Below the pieces are notes generated by a model. It worked only from the letters and a program-made list of their open reading frames with translations. It was not told the origin of the DNA and searched no databases. Positions 8,782 to 16,614 of a stretch of DNA of 64,000 bases are shown here, piece after piece. A program made the translations under genes and the position numbers. Every line of letters begins with the position of its first letter. Positions within the stretch are counted from its first letter, which is position 1. Origin of the DNA: JBOGDS01 sp050743075 (GTDB lineage: Bacteria > Actinomycetota > Actinomycetes > Jiangellales > Jiangellaceae); the NCBI GenBank assembly GCA_050743075.1, contig JBOGDS010000002.1:1-64000 (forward strand). Reading direction: 5' to 3'.

Positions 8782-9045
8782 ATGAGGGGCGACCGGGTCG
8801 AGATCGTCATCGATGCTGGGTCGGGGATCCGCACGTATGACGTCGTCGCGACCCGTGCCGGCCGTCGCGTGGAGATCACCCAGGGGCGCGGTGTCGTCGA
8901 GGTGACCGAGGTGACGCGGGGCGGTACCCCCGTACGGACAGCCAGGTTCATGGCGTCTCGTGTACTGGCCTTGGTCGAGCATCCCGCCGGCCGTCAGGGA
9001 GCAGCCCCCGAACGGGATGCCGATGGCTCCATGGCCGACGGGTGA
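8782..9045 (+). CDS. Small protein of unknown function
   Basis: An 87-residue open frame with a good ribosome-binding site (GGAGGAGGG about eight bases before the ATG). The sequence MRGDRVEIVIDAGSGIRTYDV continues in alternating polar and hydrophobic residues typical of a small beta-sheet protein, with a less ordered C-terminus. No signal peptide, membrane segment or known motif is seen. It follows the tmRNA terminator directly. Beyond it the DNA becomes a graveyard of remnants (9155-9505), so this could be the last intact gene of the ancestral order. I do not recognise the family. Confidence 0.55.
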   Translation: MRGDRVEIVIDAGSGIRTYDVVATRAGRRVEITQGRGVVEVTEVTRGGTPVRTARFMASRVLALVEHPAGRQGAAPERDADGSMADG

Positions 9046-9154
9046 ACGCCACTCCGCTCGCGCACGCTGCGATTGCGCTCTACCGCACTTCAGGGACCGA
9101 GGGGCTCTCGCCCAGCCGGGCGGCTCGCAGCGCGAGGTAAGGGCTCTGCGCAAA

Positions 9155-9240
9155 ATAACATGGTTGTAGTTTGCCTACGTTGGTTGGGACGGCTTGGGGG
9201 TGCACGGTGTAGTTCCCGTCCCCGTGAAACTCATGCGCCG
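9155..9240 (-). pseudogene. Possible C-terminal remnant of an ISAzo13-like transposase
   Basis: Reading leftwards from 9240 the frame gives AHEFHGDGNYTVHPQAVPTN. From memory, ISAzo13-type transposases end in a similar ...FHPEWNYTI.P motif. There is no N-terminal transposase domain: to the right the DNA turns into the F420-enzyme remnant on the other strand. If correct, an insertion and later deletion removed the 5' half of that enzyme gene. Only about 20 residues support the call. Confidence 0.3.
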
Positions 9241-9505
9241 TGACTAACTCGGCCAGGCGCCTGGAGCTCCTGCGCGAGAACCCCACGCCGCGCTGAACTT
9301 CCATGGAAACGGCTCCGGCGGCGACATCGTCGTCCTCACCGGGACGATCGCCGACGCACCCGACGAGCCGCCGGTCGACAAGAACCCGTCCTACCTCGAC
9401 AAGTACGGCCACTGGATCACCGACGGGTGGCAGACGGCGGAGAACTTCGCCAGCACCTTGTCCGTCCCGCTGCGATTCATATTCAAGTACGCTTCAGCAA
9501 CCTAG
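9240..9505 (+). pseudogene. Remnant of a PPOX-class F420-dependent enzyme
   Basis: The 3' half of a split-barrel flavin/F420 oxidoreductase gene. From about 9281 the frame reads PHAALNFHGNGSGGDIVVL, then a region with SYLDKYGHWI, to TAG at 9503-9505; this resembles the end of TIGR03667-like F420 enzymes. Upstream, a different frame (GTG 9240) reads RLELLRENP before a stop. Adding one C in the run at 9281-9284 would join the two as RENPHAALNFHG, so a one-base deletion broke the frame. The N-terminal half is missing altogether and may have been lost to the neighbouring transposase remnant. It cannot make a functional enzyme as it stands. Confidence 0.6.
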
Positions 9506-9528
9506 CCGACTTGGCAACGAGCCCGGAT

Positions 9529-10308
9529 TCAGCGATCGAGCATCGCGCGCAGCGCGGGGCCGAGCAGGTCGATCACGTCTCCGCCGGGTTCGTCGGGGGT
9601 GGGCAGGCTCTCGACGAAGGAGACCGCGATCAGCTCGTCGACGGCGTCGTCGTGGCCGCACTCGCGCTCGACCACGCCGAACACGGTCCGTACCTCGGTC
9701 GCCGGGTCGGCCTCGTCGGAGGTGAACAGCACCCGGTGGCAGGCGACGTCCTCGTCGGACATGTCGTCGGCGACGGGGAAGGACCGGCCGCCGGTGAACA
9801 GGTTCACCTCTCGCCGCACGACATCGGCCAGAAACGGGTGCGACAGCACGGCGTCGTGGTAGCCGTCCTTGTGGTCATCGGCGAGGGGACGCAACGCCGG
9901 CACGGCATCGACCAGGCGATCGATGAACGAGGCAACCGCAGGGGGCAGGCGCCAGTCGCGTTGCCGGTCCACTGCCGCCCACAGGTTCGGGCCGAGCTGG
10001 TCGAGCAGGTCCGCGTCCGGGTCGCCGGGCCAGGGCAGCTGCACCATAAAGGCGTCGTCGATGAGCAGGTCGGTCTCGAAATCCGCGCCGAAGGCCGGTT
10101 CCAGCGCCGCCGCGATCGAGGCGATGTCGGCGCGCGCGCCGACGTCCCCGTGCCTGGAGCGTTCGCGAAGGTCCCGGGTGGCCTCGTCGAGGAAGACCCA
10201 GGCCAGATCGGGCCCGAGGTCCTCGCCGCGCAGTGACGCGAGGCGCTCCCGCAGGGACGGGACCGCCTCGATCAGGCTCTGGACCAGGGCGTCGGTGGGA
10301 TCGGCCAT
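9529..10308 (-). CDS. Unknown cytoplasmic protein with an internally duplicated domain
   Basis: A 259-residue acidic protein without signal peptide or membrane segment. The two halves look alike: FLDEATRDLRE...FETDLLIDDAFMVQLPWPGD...LDQLGP (about 38-110) matches FTSDEADPATE...GHDDAVDELIAVSFVESLPTPDE...IDLLGP (about 190-252). A divergent tandem duplication of a domain of about 75 residues therefore accounts for most of the protein. The pattern hydrophobic-D-hydrophobic-VxxLP suggests a small alpha/beta domain. The start ATG at 10308 overlaps the stop of the upstream membrane-protein gene by one base (TGATG), so the two are translationally coupled. I cannot assign a function; proximity to a PrsW protease suggests membrane-linked signalling, which is inference. 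Confidence 0.75.
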   Translation of the reverse strand: MADPTDALVQSLIEAVPSLRERLASLRGEDLGPDLAWVFLDEATRDLRERSRHGDVGARADIASIAAALEPAFGADFETDLLIDDAFMVQLPWPGDPDADLLDQLGPNLWAAVDRQRDWRLPPAVASFIDRLVDAVPALRPLADDHKDGYHDAVLSHPFLADVVRREVNLFTGGRSFPVADDMSDEDVACHRVLFTSDEADPATEVRTVFGVVERECGHDDAVDELIAVSFVESLPTPDEPGGDVIDLLGPALRAMLDR

Positions 10309-11288
10309 CAGGATCCTTTCAAGGCGCGCTCGAGTTCGGCGATCAGCCTATGAGCGTGCAGCCGGTCGGCGCGACTGGCTTGGTCGCGATGGTTGCGAAG
10401 CCAGTTCTGCAGAGCCCGGACCGACTTCTGCGCCTTCTCGACGTGCATTTTCCCGTGCGTCGCCCGGCCGGTGCGGATCTCGTTGCGGACGGCGTCCATC
10501 GTCGTCCCGTTGCCGATCCGGTCGCTCCGGCCCGTGCCTCGCCACAGGTCGTCGACGATGCGGCGCAATTTCCAGTGCCGAACGGCGGGCTTGGGCGGGG
10601 CCGGCAGCTGCGGCATGTCCGGGACGGGGTCGCTGCCGGAGCTGCCAGACCGCGATGGGCGGGACGGTCGCGACGGCGGCTGTGAGCCAACCGCCTGCGA
10701 GAGCAGGATGCCTGACACGCCGAGCGCGCTGGTGACGACGAAGCCTGTGGTGATCGTGGGTACGAGGACGGTGGCGCCGCCCGCGACCGCCACCAACCCG
10801 AACGGCGGGAAGAACACGACGGCGGCCAGCATCAGGGCGAATCCGCCCACCAGCAGCAGGTCGCTCAGCGCGTCCAACACGTGAAAGCTGTTGACCACTC
10901 GCTCGTCGGCTGCCATCCCGGACAGCCACGAGATCACGCCGAGACTGCCTGCAGCGCAGGCGCCGGCGGCGATGGCGATCCGGAACCCGATCCGCCCGAC
11001 CAGGTCGCCATCGGCCGTTCGTGCGGCCCCCGGCAGGCTTCGCGTCACCACGATCAGCTGCCAGGTCAGCCAGATGACACCGACGACCATCAACGCGGCG
11101 ACGACAGGGAACAACCAGCCCGCGGCAAGCGTGTCCTGGACTCCTGCGGCCGACGGAATCGTCCCGACACCGAAATAGATCAGCGGCGGGACGAACAGCA
11201 CCGCCCAGGCAACGAGCGGCCAGTAGCGCCGCAACCACGCCGCGCCGCCCTCGCCGGCGGGCTGGGCAGCACCCATCAGGTCTCGCAC
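10308..11288 (-). CDS. Multi-pass membrane protein of unknown function
   Basis: The frame gives 326 residues from GTG 11288. It holds about six hydrophobic segments between residues 20 and 200, a Ser/Pro/Arg-rich linker (about 205-235), then a charged cytoplasmic tail containing MHVEKAQKSVRALQNWLRNH, likely helical. The start is uncertain: the same frame runs upstream without a stop for 45 more codons, to the amber codon that ends the PrsW gene at 11424-11426, and that stretch (ALYEADHPRQASTPL...) looks coding. Translation may therefore begin at a weak codon, be reinitiated from PrsW, or the TAG may be a recent mutation or readthrough site. It overlaps the next gene by one base. Confidence 0.7.
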   Translation of the reverse strand: MRDLMGAAQPAGEGGAAWLRRYWPLVAWAVLFVPPLIYFGVGTIPSAAGVQDTLAAGWLFPVVAALMVVGVIWLTWQLIVVTRSLPGAARTADGDLVGRIGFRIAIAAGACAAGSLGVISWLSGMAADERVVNSFHVLDALSDLLLVGGFALMLAAVVFFPPFGLVAVAGGATVLVPTITTGFVVTSALGVSGILLSQAVGSQPPSRPSRPSRSGSSGSDPVPDMPQLPAPPKPAVRHWKLRRIVDDLWRGTGRSDRIGNGTTMDAVRNEIRTGRATHGKMHVEKAQKSVRALQNWLRNHRDQASRADRLHAHRLIAELERALKGS

Positions 11289-11423
11289 ACCGCGGCCCGC
11301 CCAGGCGTCCCGGGTGTCAGTTGCCGCGATCTGGTCGTGAACGTGGCGGACCTGATCGGTCAGCGGCGTGGAGGCCTGCCGCGGATGGTCGGCCTCGTAC
11401 AGGGCAGCCCGCCGGAGCCGCGC

Positions 11424-12350
11424 CTAGCGCCACGCGATGAACGTCGTCCACGGTGGCCGGATTGCCGCATACCGGGCGAGGGCAGCGAGATCTGCGGAGT
11501 GTCGGTCGCCCAGGAGCAGATGCACGTGCTCAGCCTTGCCAGGTCGTAAGGTGCGAAGGTCGAACCAGACAGCGACGCCCAGGGCGAGCACCGGCCACAG
11601 CCACCGCAGCGGCTCCGCGGCCACGAACGGGGCGGCGAGCACGTCACCGAACGTGCTGTAGGCCAGCAGGCTGATGTTGAAGTTGTACGCCGCGTGGTCC
11701 CCGCCGACGAGCAGAACCGGGATCACGCCAACGAACCTGGCGGGCCCGCGCTCGCGTAGCAGCCACCCGACACCGAGCCCCGCAGCTGCGCTCCAGACCA
11801 GGTGGTGAAAGGTGTCCGGACCGCTGGGCAAGAAGAGATCACTGCTGCTGATCGGCTGCGGAAGCCAGGATCCGAGCGTGGCCCCGAAATCTGGAACGTA
11901 CGGCGGGCTCAGGCTCGGGAAGATCCACCCGCCTGGGACCTCCAACGCCGCCCCGGCGCGACGACCGAACCGCATCAGCGCTTCAAGGAGGCCGAAGCCG
12001 GCTCCCGCAGCCGCGCCGAGCAGCAGGTAGTCGGTCAGACCCCACTGCAGCCGGGTGCGCACGTGGAGCCCGACGAGGAGCAACGGGGCGACCTTGACGG
12101 CTTCCTCGATGAACGGGTCGAGGGTGTAGCCGGCAACCTCGACGACGTGGCCCAGCTGGGCGTCGCTCAGCGCGGCGACGCTGCGCGTGTAGGCCAGCTG
12201 CAGCGCGACGGCGGCGGGGCCGCAGAAGTACAGGCCGACGCCGACGGCTAGCAGCAGCGTGCCGCCGCCGACGGTTCGCGTCGCCGACCCCAGGACCGCC
12301 AGCTGGAAGACGCCGTAGCAGGCCGCGACGCTCAGCGCCATCGCCAGCAC
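11424..12350 (-). CDS. PrsW-family intramembrane metalloprotease
   Basis: This 308-residue membrane protein belongs to the PrsW group, related to CAAX proteases, whose best-known member cleaves an anti-sigma factor inside the membrane in Bacillus. The family residues are clear: the zinc-site motif FIEEAVKVAPLL at about 82-93, GFGLLEAL at about 117-124, a histidine pair in DTFHHLVWSAAAGLG, and GGDHAAYNF near 223-231. About eight hydrophobic segments surround them. The start is GTG at 12350. The stop TAG at 11424 is followed in the same frame by another 45 open codons leading into the next membrane-protein gene, so the C-terminus may be shortened. The substrate is unknown. Confidence 0.85.
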   Translation of the reverse strand: MLAMALSVAACYGVFQLAVLGSATRTVGGGTLLLAVGVGLYFCGPAAVALQLAYTRSVAALSDAQLGHVVEVAGYTLDPFIEEAVKVAPLLLVGLHVRTRLQWGLTDYLLLGAAAGAGFGLLEALMRFGRRAGAALEVPGGWIFPSLSPPYVPDFGATLGSWLPQPISSSDLFLPSGPDTFHHLVWSAAAGLGVGWLLRERGPARFVGVIPVLLVGGDHAAYNFNISLLAYSTFGDVLAAPFVAAEPLRWLWPVLALGVAVWFDLRTLRPGKAEHVHLLLGDRHSADLAALARYAAIRPPWTTFIAWR

Positions 12351-12718
12351 GCGCGGCCTCCGATCTGCGACATCGATCGACGGAGATCAACCTATGACCC
12401 AACGGAGTGACGGGCAGGGCAGGTGGGCAGTACCTAGAACATCATGATCATGTACTTCATTTCGTCACTCCCTTCACTTCGGCACCCGGGGGGCTCTCAC
12501 GACTGGGTCGGAGCGGCCGCATCGTTCTCGACATCCGGTTGAGAGAACCCGTCGTCCGACGATGCCGGCAACGGCTCGAATCGCACCCAAGGCGACACGC
12601 CTTGGACGCTGCCTCGGCCTGATCCGGTCGGATTCGCTCCTTCCTCGCGCCCATGGCTCGCCCCGTTGCCGGCTCGGTCGCTCGTCGCCTGCAGTGCCGT
12701 CAGGCAGGATGGGCCACT
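12351..12718. other. Divergent intergenic region with a YCII remnant
   Basis: This 368-bp gap separates the leftward PrsW gene from the rightward DUF885 gene. It holds the eight-codon YCII-like start at 12434-12460. On the minus strand a short frame ending at 12497 reads VSPWVRFEPLPASSDDGFSQ; it looks protein-like but has no convincing start or known family. I see no other gene. Confidence 0.5.
12434..12460 (-). pseudogene. Eight-codon remnant of a YCII/DGPF-domain gene, or a mini-ORF
   Basis: An ATG at 12460-12458, with a purine-rich GAAGGGAGTGACGAA just upstream, opens MKYMIMMF and stops at TAG 12436-12434. MKYM(L/I)M(M/I)(F/Y) is the typical first strand of YCII-related proteins. Nothing YCII-like continues past the stop in any frame. 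It is either the truncated start of such a gene, with its ribosome-binding site intact, or a short upstream frame. It lies 84 bp upstream of the PrsW start on the same strand. Confidence 0.45.
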
Positions 12719-14404
12719 ATGACCGCTTCTGACGATCTCCGTGCCATCGCCGACGAGTACTGGGAAGCGAAGCTCGAGGCCAGCCCGCTGCTCGCGTCCT
12801 TCCTCGGCGACCACCGCTACGACGACCGCGCCGACGACGTCTCGGCCGAGAGCGAGCAGCGACTGCGCAGCCGCTGGGTCGAGCTTCGCGACAAGACCGC
12901 CGCCGTCGCGACCGGCAGCCTGGGCGAGACCGACCAGGTGACCCGCGACCTGCTGATCGACGAGCTCGACGACAACATGCGCATGACCGACATCCGGCGG
13001 ATGGAGCTGACCTCGGACCAGATGCAGGGTGCCCACGCCGACCTGCTGATCACGGCCGGCCAGCTTCAGGCGCCCGAGACGGAGCACGCCCGGATGGCGG
13101 TGACCCGGATCGCCGAGATGGCCCGGATGCTCGACCAGGCGGCGCAGCGCTACCGAGAAGGGCTCGCCGCGGGACGCACACCGGCGCGCGTCAACGTCGA
13201 CCGGTCGGCCAATCAGGTGGCCGGCTACCTGGACTCCCCGCTGGACGCCGACCCGTTCGTGAGTCTCGCCGGACCACCGGACTGGGACGGCGCCGAGCAG
13301 TGGCGGGCGCAGATGGCCGATGCCGTCCGCGATGTCTTGCGCCCGGCGTTCGCGCGTTACCGCGACGTGCTCACCGGCGAGCTCGAGCCGGCGGCGCGGC
13401 CCGACGACCGCCCGGGCCTGTGCCACCTCGCCGACGGGGATGAGCTCTACCAGGCCCTCGTCCAGCACCACACCGGGCTGCCGCTCACGGCCGCCGAGCT
13501 GCACGAGATCGGCCTGCAGGAGGCCACCAAGAAGCTGCCCGCGGAGTTCGCCGAGGTCGGCAGCAGGGCCTTCGGCACCGCGGACGTCAAAGCGATCTTC
13601 ACCAAGCTGCTGGACGACCCCGACCTGCGCTACCGCGACGGCGACGAGATCCTCGTCCATGCGCAGCGCTGCCTGGAGACGGCGACCGCCGCGATCGGCG
13701 ACTGGTTCGGAATCCTCCCGCAGGCACCGTGCGTGCTCACCCCGGTGCCCGTCTACCTGGCCGCCGACCTGCCGCCCGCGTACTACACGCCGCCGACGCC
13801 CGACGGCAGTCGGCCGGGGGAGTACCACGTGAACCTGCACGAGCCGACCGACCGCGGCCGCTCATCGACCGCATCCATCGCCTTCCACGAGGCCATCCCC
13901 GGCCACCACCTACAGCTGGCGATCGCGACCGAGCGTACCGACCTGCCGTCGTTCCGCCGGATGTCGTGGGGTCACACCGCCTTCGTCGAGGGATGGGCTC
14001 TCTACACCGAGCGGCTCGCCGACGAGATGGGCCTGTACGAGACCGAGCTGGACCGCCTCGGCATGCTCTCGTCCGACGGTTGGCGCGCCGGCCGGCTGGT
14101 CGTCGACACCGGCCTGCACGCGATGGGCTGGACCCGGCAGCAGGCGATCGACTTCCTGGTCGAGCACATGCCGGTCGACCTGGACACGATCACCGTCGAG
14201 GTCGACCGCTACATCGGCATGCCCGGCCAGGCACTTGCGTACAAGGTCGGCCAGCGAGAGATCCTCCGGCTACGTGCCGACGCCCGGTCCACGTTGGGTG
14301 AACGCTTCGACATCACGGGATTCCACGACGCTGTGCTCGGAGCCGCGACGATCAGCCTGCCGGTCCTGCGACGGCGGATCGCCGCCTGGGTGGCCGCCAT
14401 CTGA
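12719..14404 (+). CDS. DUF885 family putative metallopeptidase
   Basis: A 561-residue soluble protein. I place the start at ATG 12719 (MTASDDLRAIADEYWEAKLE), which matches the usual helical beginning of DUF885 proteins; an in-frame ATG at 12653 would add 22 unlike residues. The signature zinc-site motif HEAIPGHH lies at about residue 389, in FHEAIPGHHLQLAIATE. SWGHTAFVEGWALYTERLADEMG follows in parts and supplies the third ligand Glu. The family is thought to contain zinc-dependent carboxypeptidase-like enzymes, though few members have known substrates. No signal peptide is seen, so it is probably cytoplasmic. It stands alone between divergent PrsW and the M23 gene. Confidence 0.86.
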   Translation: MTASDDLRAIADEYWEAKLEASPLLASFLGDHRYDDRADDVSAESEQRLRSRWVELRDKTAAVATGSLGETDQVTRDLLIDELDDNMRMTDIRRMELTSDQMQGAHADLLITAGQLQAPETEHARMAVTRIAEMARMLDQAAQRYREGLAAGRTPARVNVDRSANQVAGYLDSPLDADPFVSLAGPPDWDGAEQWRAQMADAVRDVLRPAFARYRDVLTGELEPAARPDDRPGLCHLADGDELYQALVQHHTGLPLTAAELHEIGLQEATKKLPAEFAEVGSRAFGTADVKAIFTKLLDDPDLRYRDGDEILVHAQRCLETATAAIGDWFGILPQAPCVLTPVPVYLAADLPPAYYTPPTPDGSRPGEYHVNLHEPTDRGRSSTASIAFHEAIPGHHLQLAIATERTDLPSFRRMSWGHTAFVEGWALYTERLADEMGLYETELDRLGMLSSDGWRAGRLVVDTGLHAMGWTRQQAIDFLVEHMPVDLDTITVEVDRYIGMPGQALAYKVGQREILRLRADARSTLGERFDITGFHDAVLGAATISLPVLRRRIAAWVAAI

Positions 14405-14423
14405 TCCTGGGCGGGCAGGCAAG

Positions 14424-14439
14424 TGTGATCCAGGTCACG
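14424..14439. promoter_or_regulatory. CRP/GlxR-like binding site upstream of the M23 gene
   Basis: TGTGATCCAGGTCACG matches TGTGA-N6-TCACA, the cyclic-AMP receptor protein consensus used by actinobacterial CRP/GlxR, at nine of ten fixed positions. It is 168 bp upstream of the M23 start. In Mycobacterium, CRP controls some cell-wall remodelling genes, so control of this peptidase is reasonable but inferred. A GGTGCGC/GCGCACC hairpin at 14561-14580 lies between the site and the gene. Confidence 0.5.
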
Positions 14440-14606
14440 GAGTGCGCTCCGATCGACGTGGGGCACGTCACCCATACGGGCGGAACGCCGCGATTCAGAC
14501 GAACCGTTCAACGCTCTGGCCCTACCCGTGCTGACGGGCGGGGCTTGTGTTCGGGGGCAGGTGCGCTTCCCGGCGCACCATCCATGTCCCCGACCCACGG
14601 ATTCGC

Positions 14607-15731
14607 ATGCTCTCGCACAAGACCCGAGTCCGGCTGGCCGGTGTGGTCGCGCTCGCCGCCGCCGTCACGACGATCGGCGTTCTTCCGGCCCCCGCTGGGC
14701 TGTCGACCGCTGCCGTGGACCCGACGAGGCTGACCGACGCGGCCCGTGCTGCCGACGCCGCCAAGGCGGCGCTCGCTCGCGCCAGTGCATCGGCGGCGAC
14801 CGTCGGACAGGCGGTCGCCTCAGCCGAGGCCGCGCTGACCACCGCCAGTGATGCGCTGGTCGCCGCCCGGAACCACACGACCCAGCTGGGCGACCGGGTC
14901 GAGGAAGCCACGTCCGAACGGTTGTTCGCTGAACGCGACGGCGGCCTGCTCGACGTCGCCGAGGGGGCGACGGACGCGGCTACCGGCGACAGCGACTCGG
15001 CTCTGATCTCCGCAGCCGGCACCGCCGTCACCGCAGGGCTTGCAGGCGTCGTCGGTCCCGTCATCAGCGCCCTGAACCCGCTCGCCGATGCCGTGGAGGA
15101 GCAGGTCGCCGACGCCGACCAGGCTGCCGCCGACGCGCAGGACCGGGAAGAGGAGGAGCGGGCGGCACAGGCCGAGGCGGTGCAGATGCAGCGGGACGCA
15201 GCCACCAAGGTCTGGGACGCCGAGGGGCTGCTCGATGCGGCCGAGGCGGCCCTGGTCACGGCCGAGCAGCAGGAGGAGGACGCGGGCGCACGCAGCGCGA
15301 CGGCCGCAGAGGCGGCTGCTGCGTTCGCCGACTCCTTGGGTATCCACGGGCGTCTCGTCCGGCCGGCCACGGGCGCGGTCAGCAGTCCGTACGGCATGCG
15401 TACCCATCCGATCACCGGCGCGCACAGGCTGCATTCGGGTACCGACTTCCAGTACGGCAACGGACGGGCGTACGCAGCGGCGGGCGGGACGGTCGCCAGC
15501 GTCGTCCGAGACTCCGGGTACGGAAACATGGTCACGATCGCCCACGGGGACGGGATCACGACGCGTTACGCCCACCTGGCCGGCCCCGGCGTCCGCGCCG
15601 GGGACAAGGTGGCGGCCGGACAGGTGGTCGGCCAGATCGGCTCGACCGGCCTGTCCACCGGGCCGCACCTGCACTTCGAGGTCCAGGTAGGCGGCCAGTT
15701 CCAGGACTCGGGAACCTGGCTCGCCCGCTGA
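14607..15731 (+). CDS. Secreted M23 peptidoglycan endopeptidase
   Basis: A 374-residue exported hydrolase. I chose ATG 14607 because it places a normal signal peptide at the start (MLSHKTRVRLAGVVALAAA), ending near residue 33. Residues 35-240 are Ala/Glu-rich and mostly helical, probably coiled coil, with a short hydrophobic stretch near 135-160. The M23 domain covers about 245-370. Zinc ligands are H276/D280 (RLHSGTDF) and the H354-L-H356 motif. It would cut peptide cross-links in the wall. It resembles the FtsX-linked hydrolase at 3310 in its catalytic half but not in its helical half, so it may have a different activator. The CRP-like site at 14424 suggests nutritional or dormancy control. 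Confidence 0.88.
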   Translation: MLSHKTRVRLAGVVALAAAVTTIGVLPAPAGLSTAAVDPTRLTDAARAADAAKAALARASASAATVGQAVASAEAALTTASDALVAARNHTTQLGDRVEEATSERLFAERDGGLLDVAEGATDAATGDSDSALISAAGTAVTAGLAGVVGPVISALNPLADAVEEQVADADQAAADAQDREEEERAAQAEAVQMQRDAATKVWDAEGLLDAAEAALVTAEQQEEDAGARSATAAEAAAAFADSLGIHGRLVRPATGAVSSPYGMRTHPITGAHRLHSGTDFQYGNGRAYAAAGGTVASVVRDSGYGNMVTIAHGDGITTRYAHLAGPGVRAGDKVAAGQVVGQIGSTGLSTGPHLHFEVQVGGQFQDSGTWLAR

Positions 15732-15807
15732 CATTCCGCACCGGCCCGGTACCGTGGGCTTCCCTGCTGGAGAAGGAGCCGGGTCCGCCGGGAGCCGGGC
15801 GAGCGTG

Positions 15808-16596
15808 ATGTACGACTGGGTCTGGCTGCTGACCGATTACGGCCGGAGCGACGGCTTCGTCGCCGCCTGCCATGGCGTGATCGCTCGAAGCGCCCCGGCC
15901 GTTCGTATCGGCGACATCACCCACGACGTACCGGCGTTCGACGTTCGCCATGGCGCGGCTGTCCTGGCACAGACGGTCCCCTACCTGCCACCGGCGGTGA
16001 TCGTCGCCGTGGTCGACCCCGGGGTGGGTACGGCCCGGCGGCCGGTCGCCGTCGCGGCCGGTGACTCGGTCCTCCTGGGCCCGGACAACGGGTTGCTGCC
16101 CTGGGCCCTCGACGCGCTGGGCGGCGGCTCTGCCGCGGTCGAGCTCTCACGGACCACGCTGCCTGCCGTGCACACCTTCGACGGGCGGGACCTGTTCGCG
16201 CCGGTCGCCGCACGGTTGGCTTCCGGAGCCCCGATCGACGCTGTCGGAACGCCGCTGGGCACGGACGAGCTCGTCCGGTTGTCTGCGCCACGCGTCGACG
16301 TCGGCCCCGGTCTGCTCGCCACCGAGGTACTCACCGTCGACCGCTTCGGCAACATCCAGCTCGCCGCGACAGCCTCCGACCTCGCTGTGGCTGGCCTGGA
16401 GCGCGAACGTCTGACCGTGGTCGCCGGGGACCGCTCCCACCGGGTGACCGTCGGTAGGACGTTCGCCGACGCACCAGCAGGTGAGCTCGTCCTCATCGTC
16501 GACTCCGCGGGTCACCTGGCCCTTGCCGTCAACCGCGGCCACGCCGCCGCGGCGCTCGGCCTCCGACCACGCGACGACGTGACACTGAAACGCTGA
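15808..16596 (+). CDS. SAM hydrolase (adenosyl-forming, DUF62/fluorinase-like fold)
   Basis: A 262-residue protein of the S-adenosyl-L-methionine hydroxide adenosyltransferase family, which splits SAM to adenosine and methionine; fluorinases and chlorinases are specialised relatives. The N-terminal motif LLTDYGRSDGFVAACHGVI contains the conserved Asp, and VVDPGVGTARRPVAV and LLGPDNGLL follow. The second domain holds VDRFGNIQLAA, binding the adenine. The fluorinase-specific insertion is not evident, so plain hydrolysis is most likely. The start is ATG 15808 or the adjacent GTG 15805. The gene ends 19 bp from the convergent end of the SrmL-like gene. The physiological purpose of the family is unclear. 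Confidence 0.85.
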   Translation: MYDWVWLLTDYGRSDGFVAACHGVIARSAPAVRIGDITHDVPAFDVRHGAAVLAQTVPYLPPAVIVAVVDPGVGTARRPVAVAAGDSVLLGPDNGLLPWALDALGGGSAAVELSRTTLPAVHTFDGRDLFAPVAARLASGAPIDAVGTPLGTDELVRLSAPRVDVGPGLLATEVLTVDRFGNIQLAATASDLAVAGLERERLTVVAGDRSHRVTVGRTFADAPAGELVLIVDSAGHLALAVNRGHAAAALGLRPRDDVTLKR

Positions 16597-16614
16597 GCCG
16601 TGGATCGAGCAGCC

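Noticed and set aside
15808..16596. Fluorinase or chlorinase
   Set aside because: The sequence has the general DUF62 motifs but I do not see the halide-enzyme insertion, and no halometabolite cluster is present. SAM hydrolase is the safer call.
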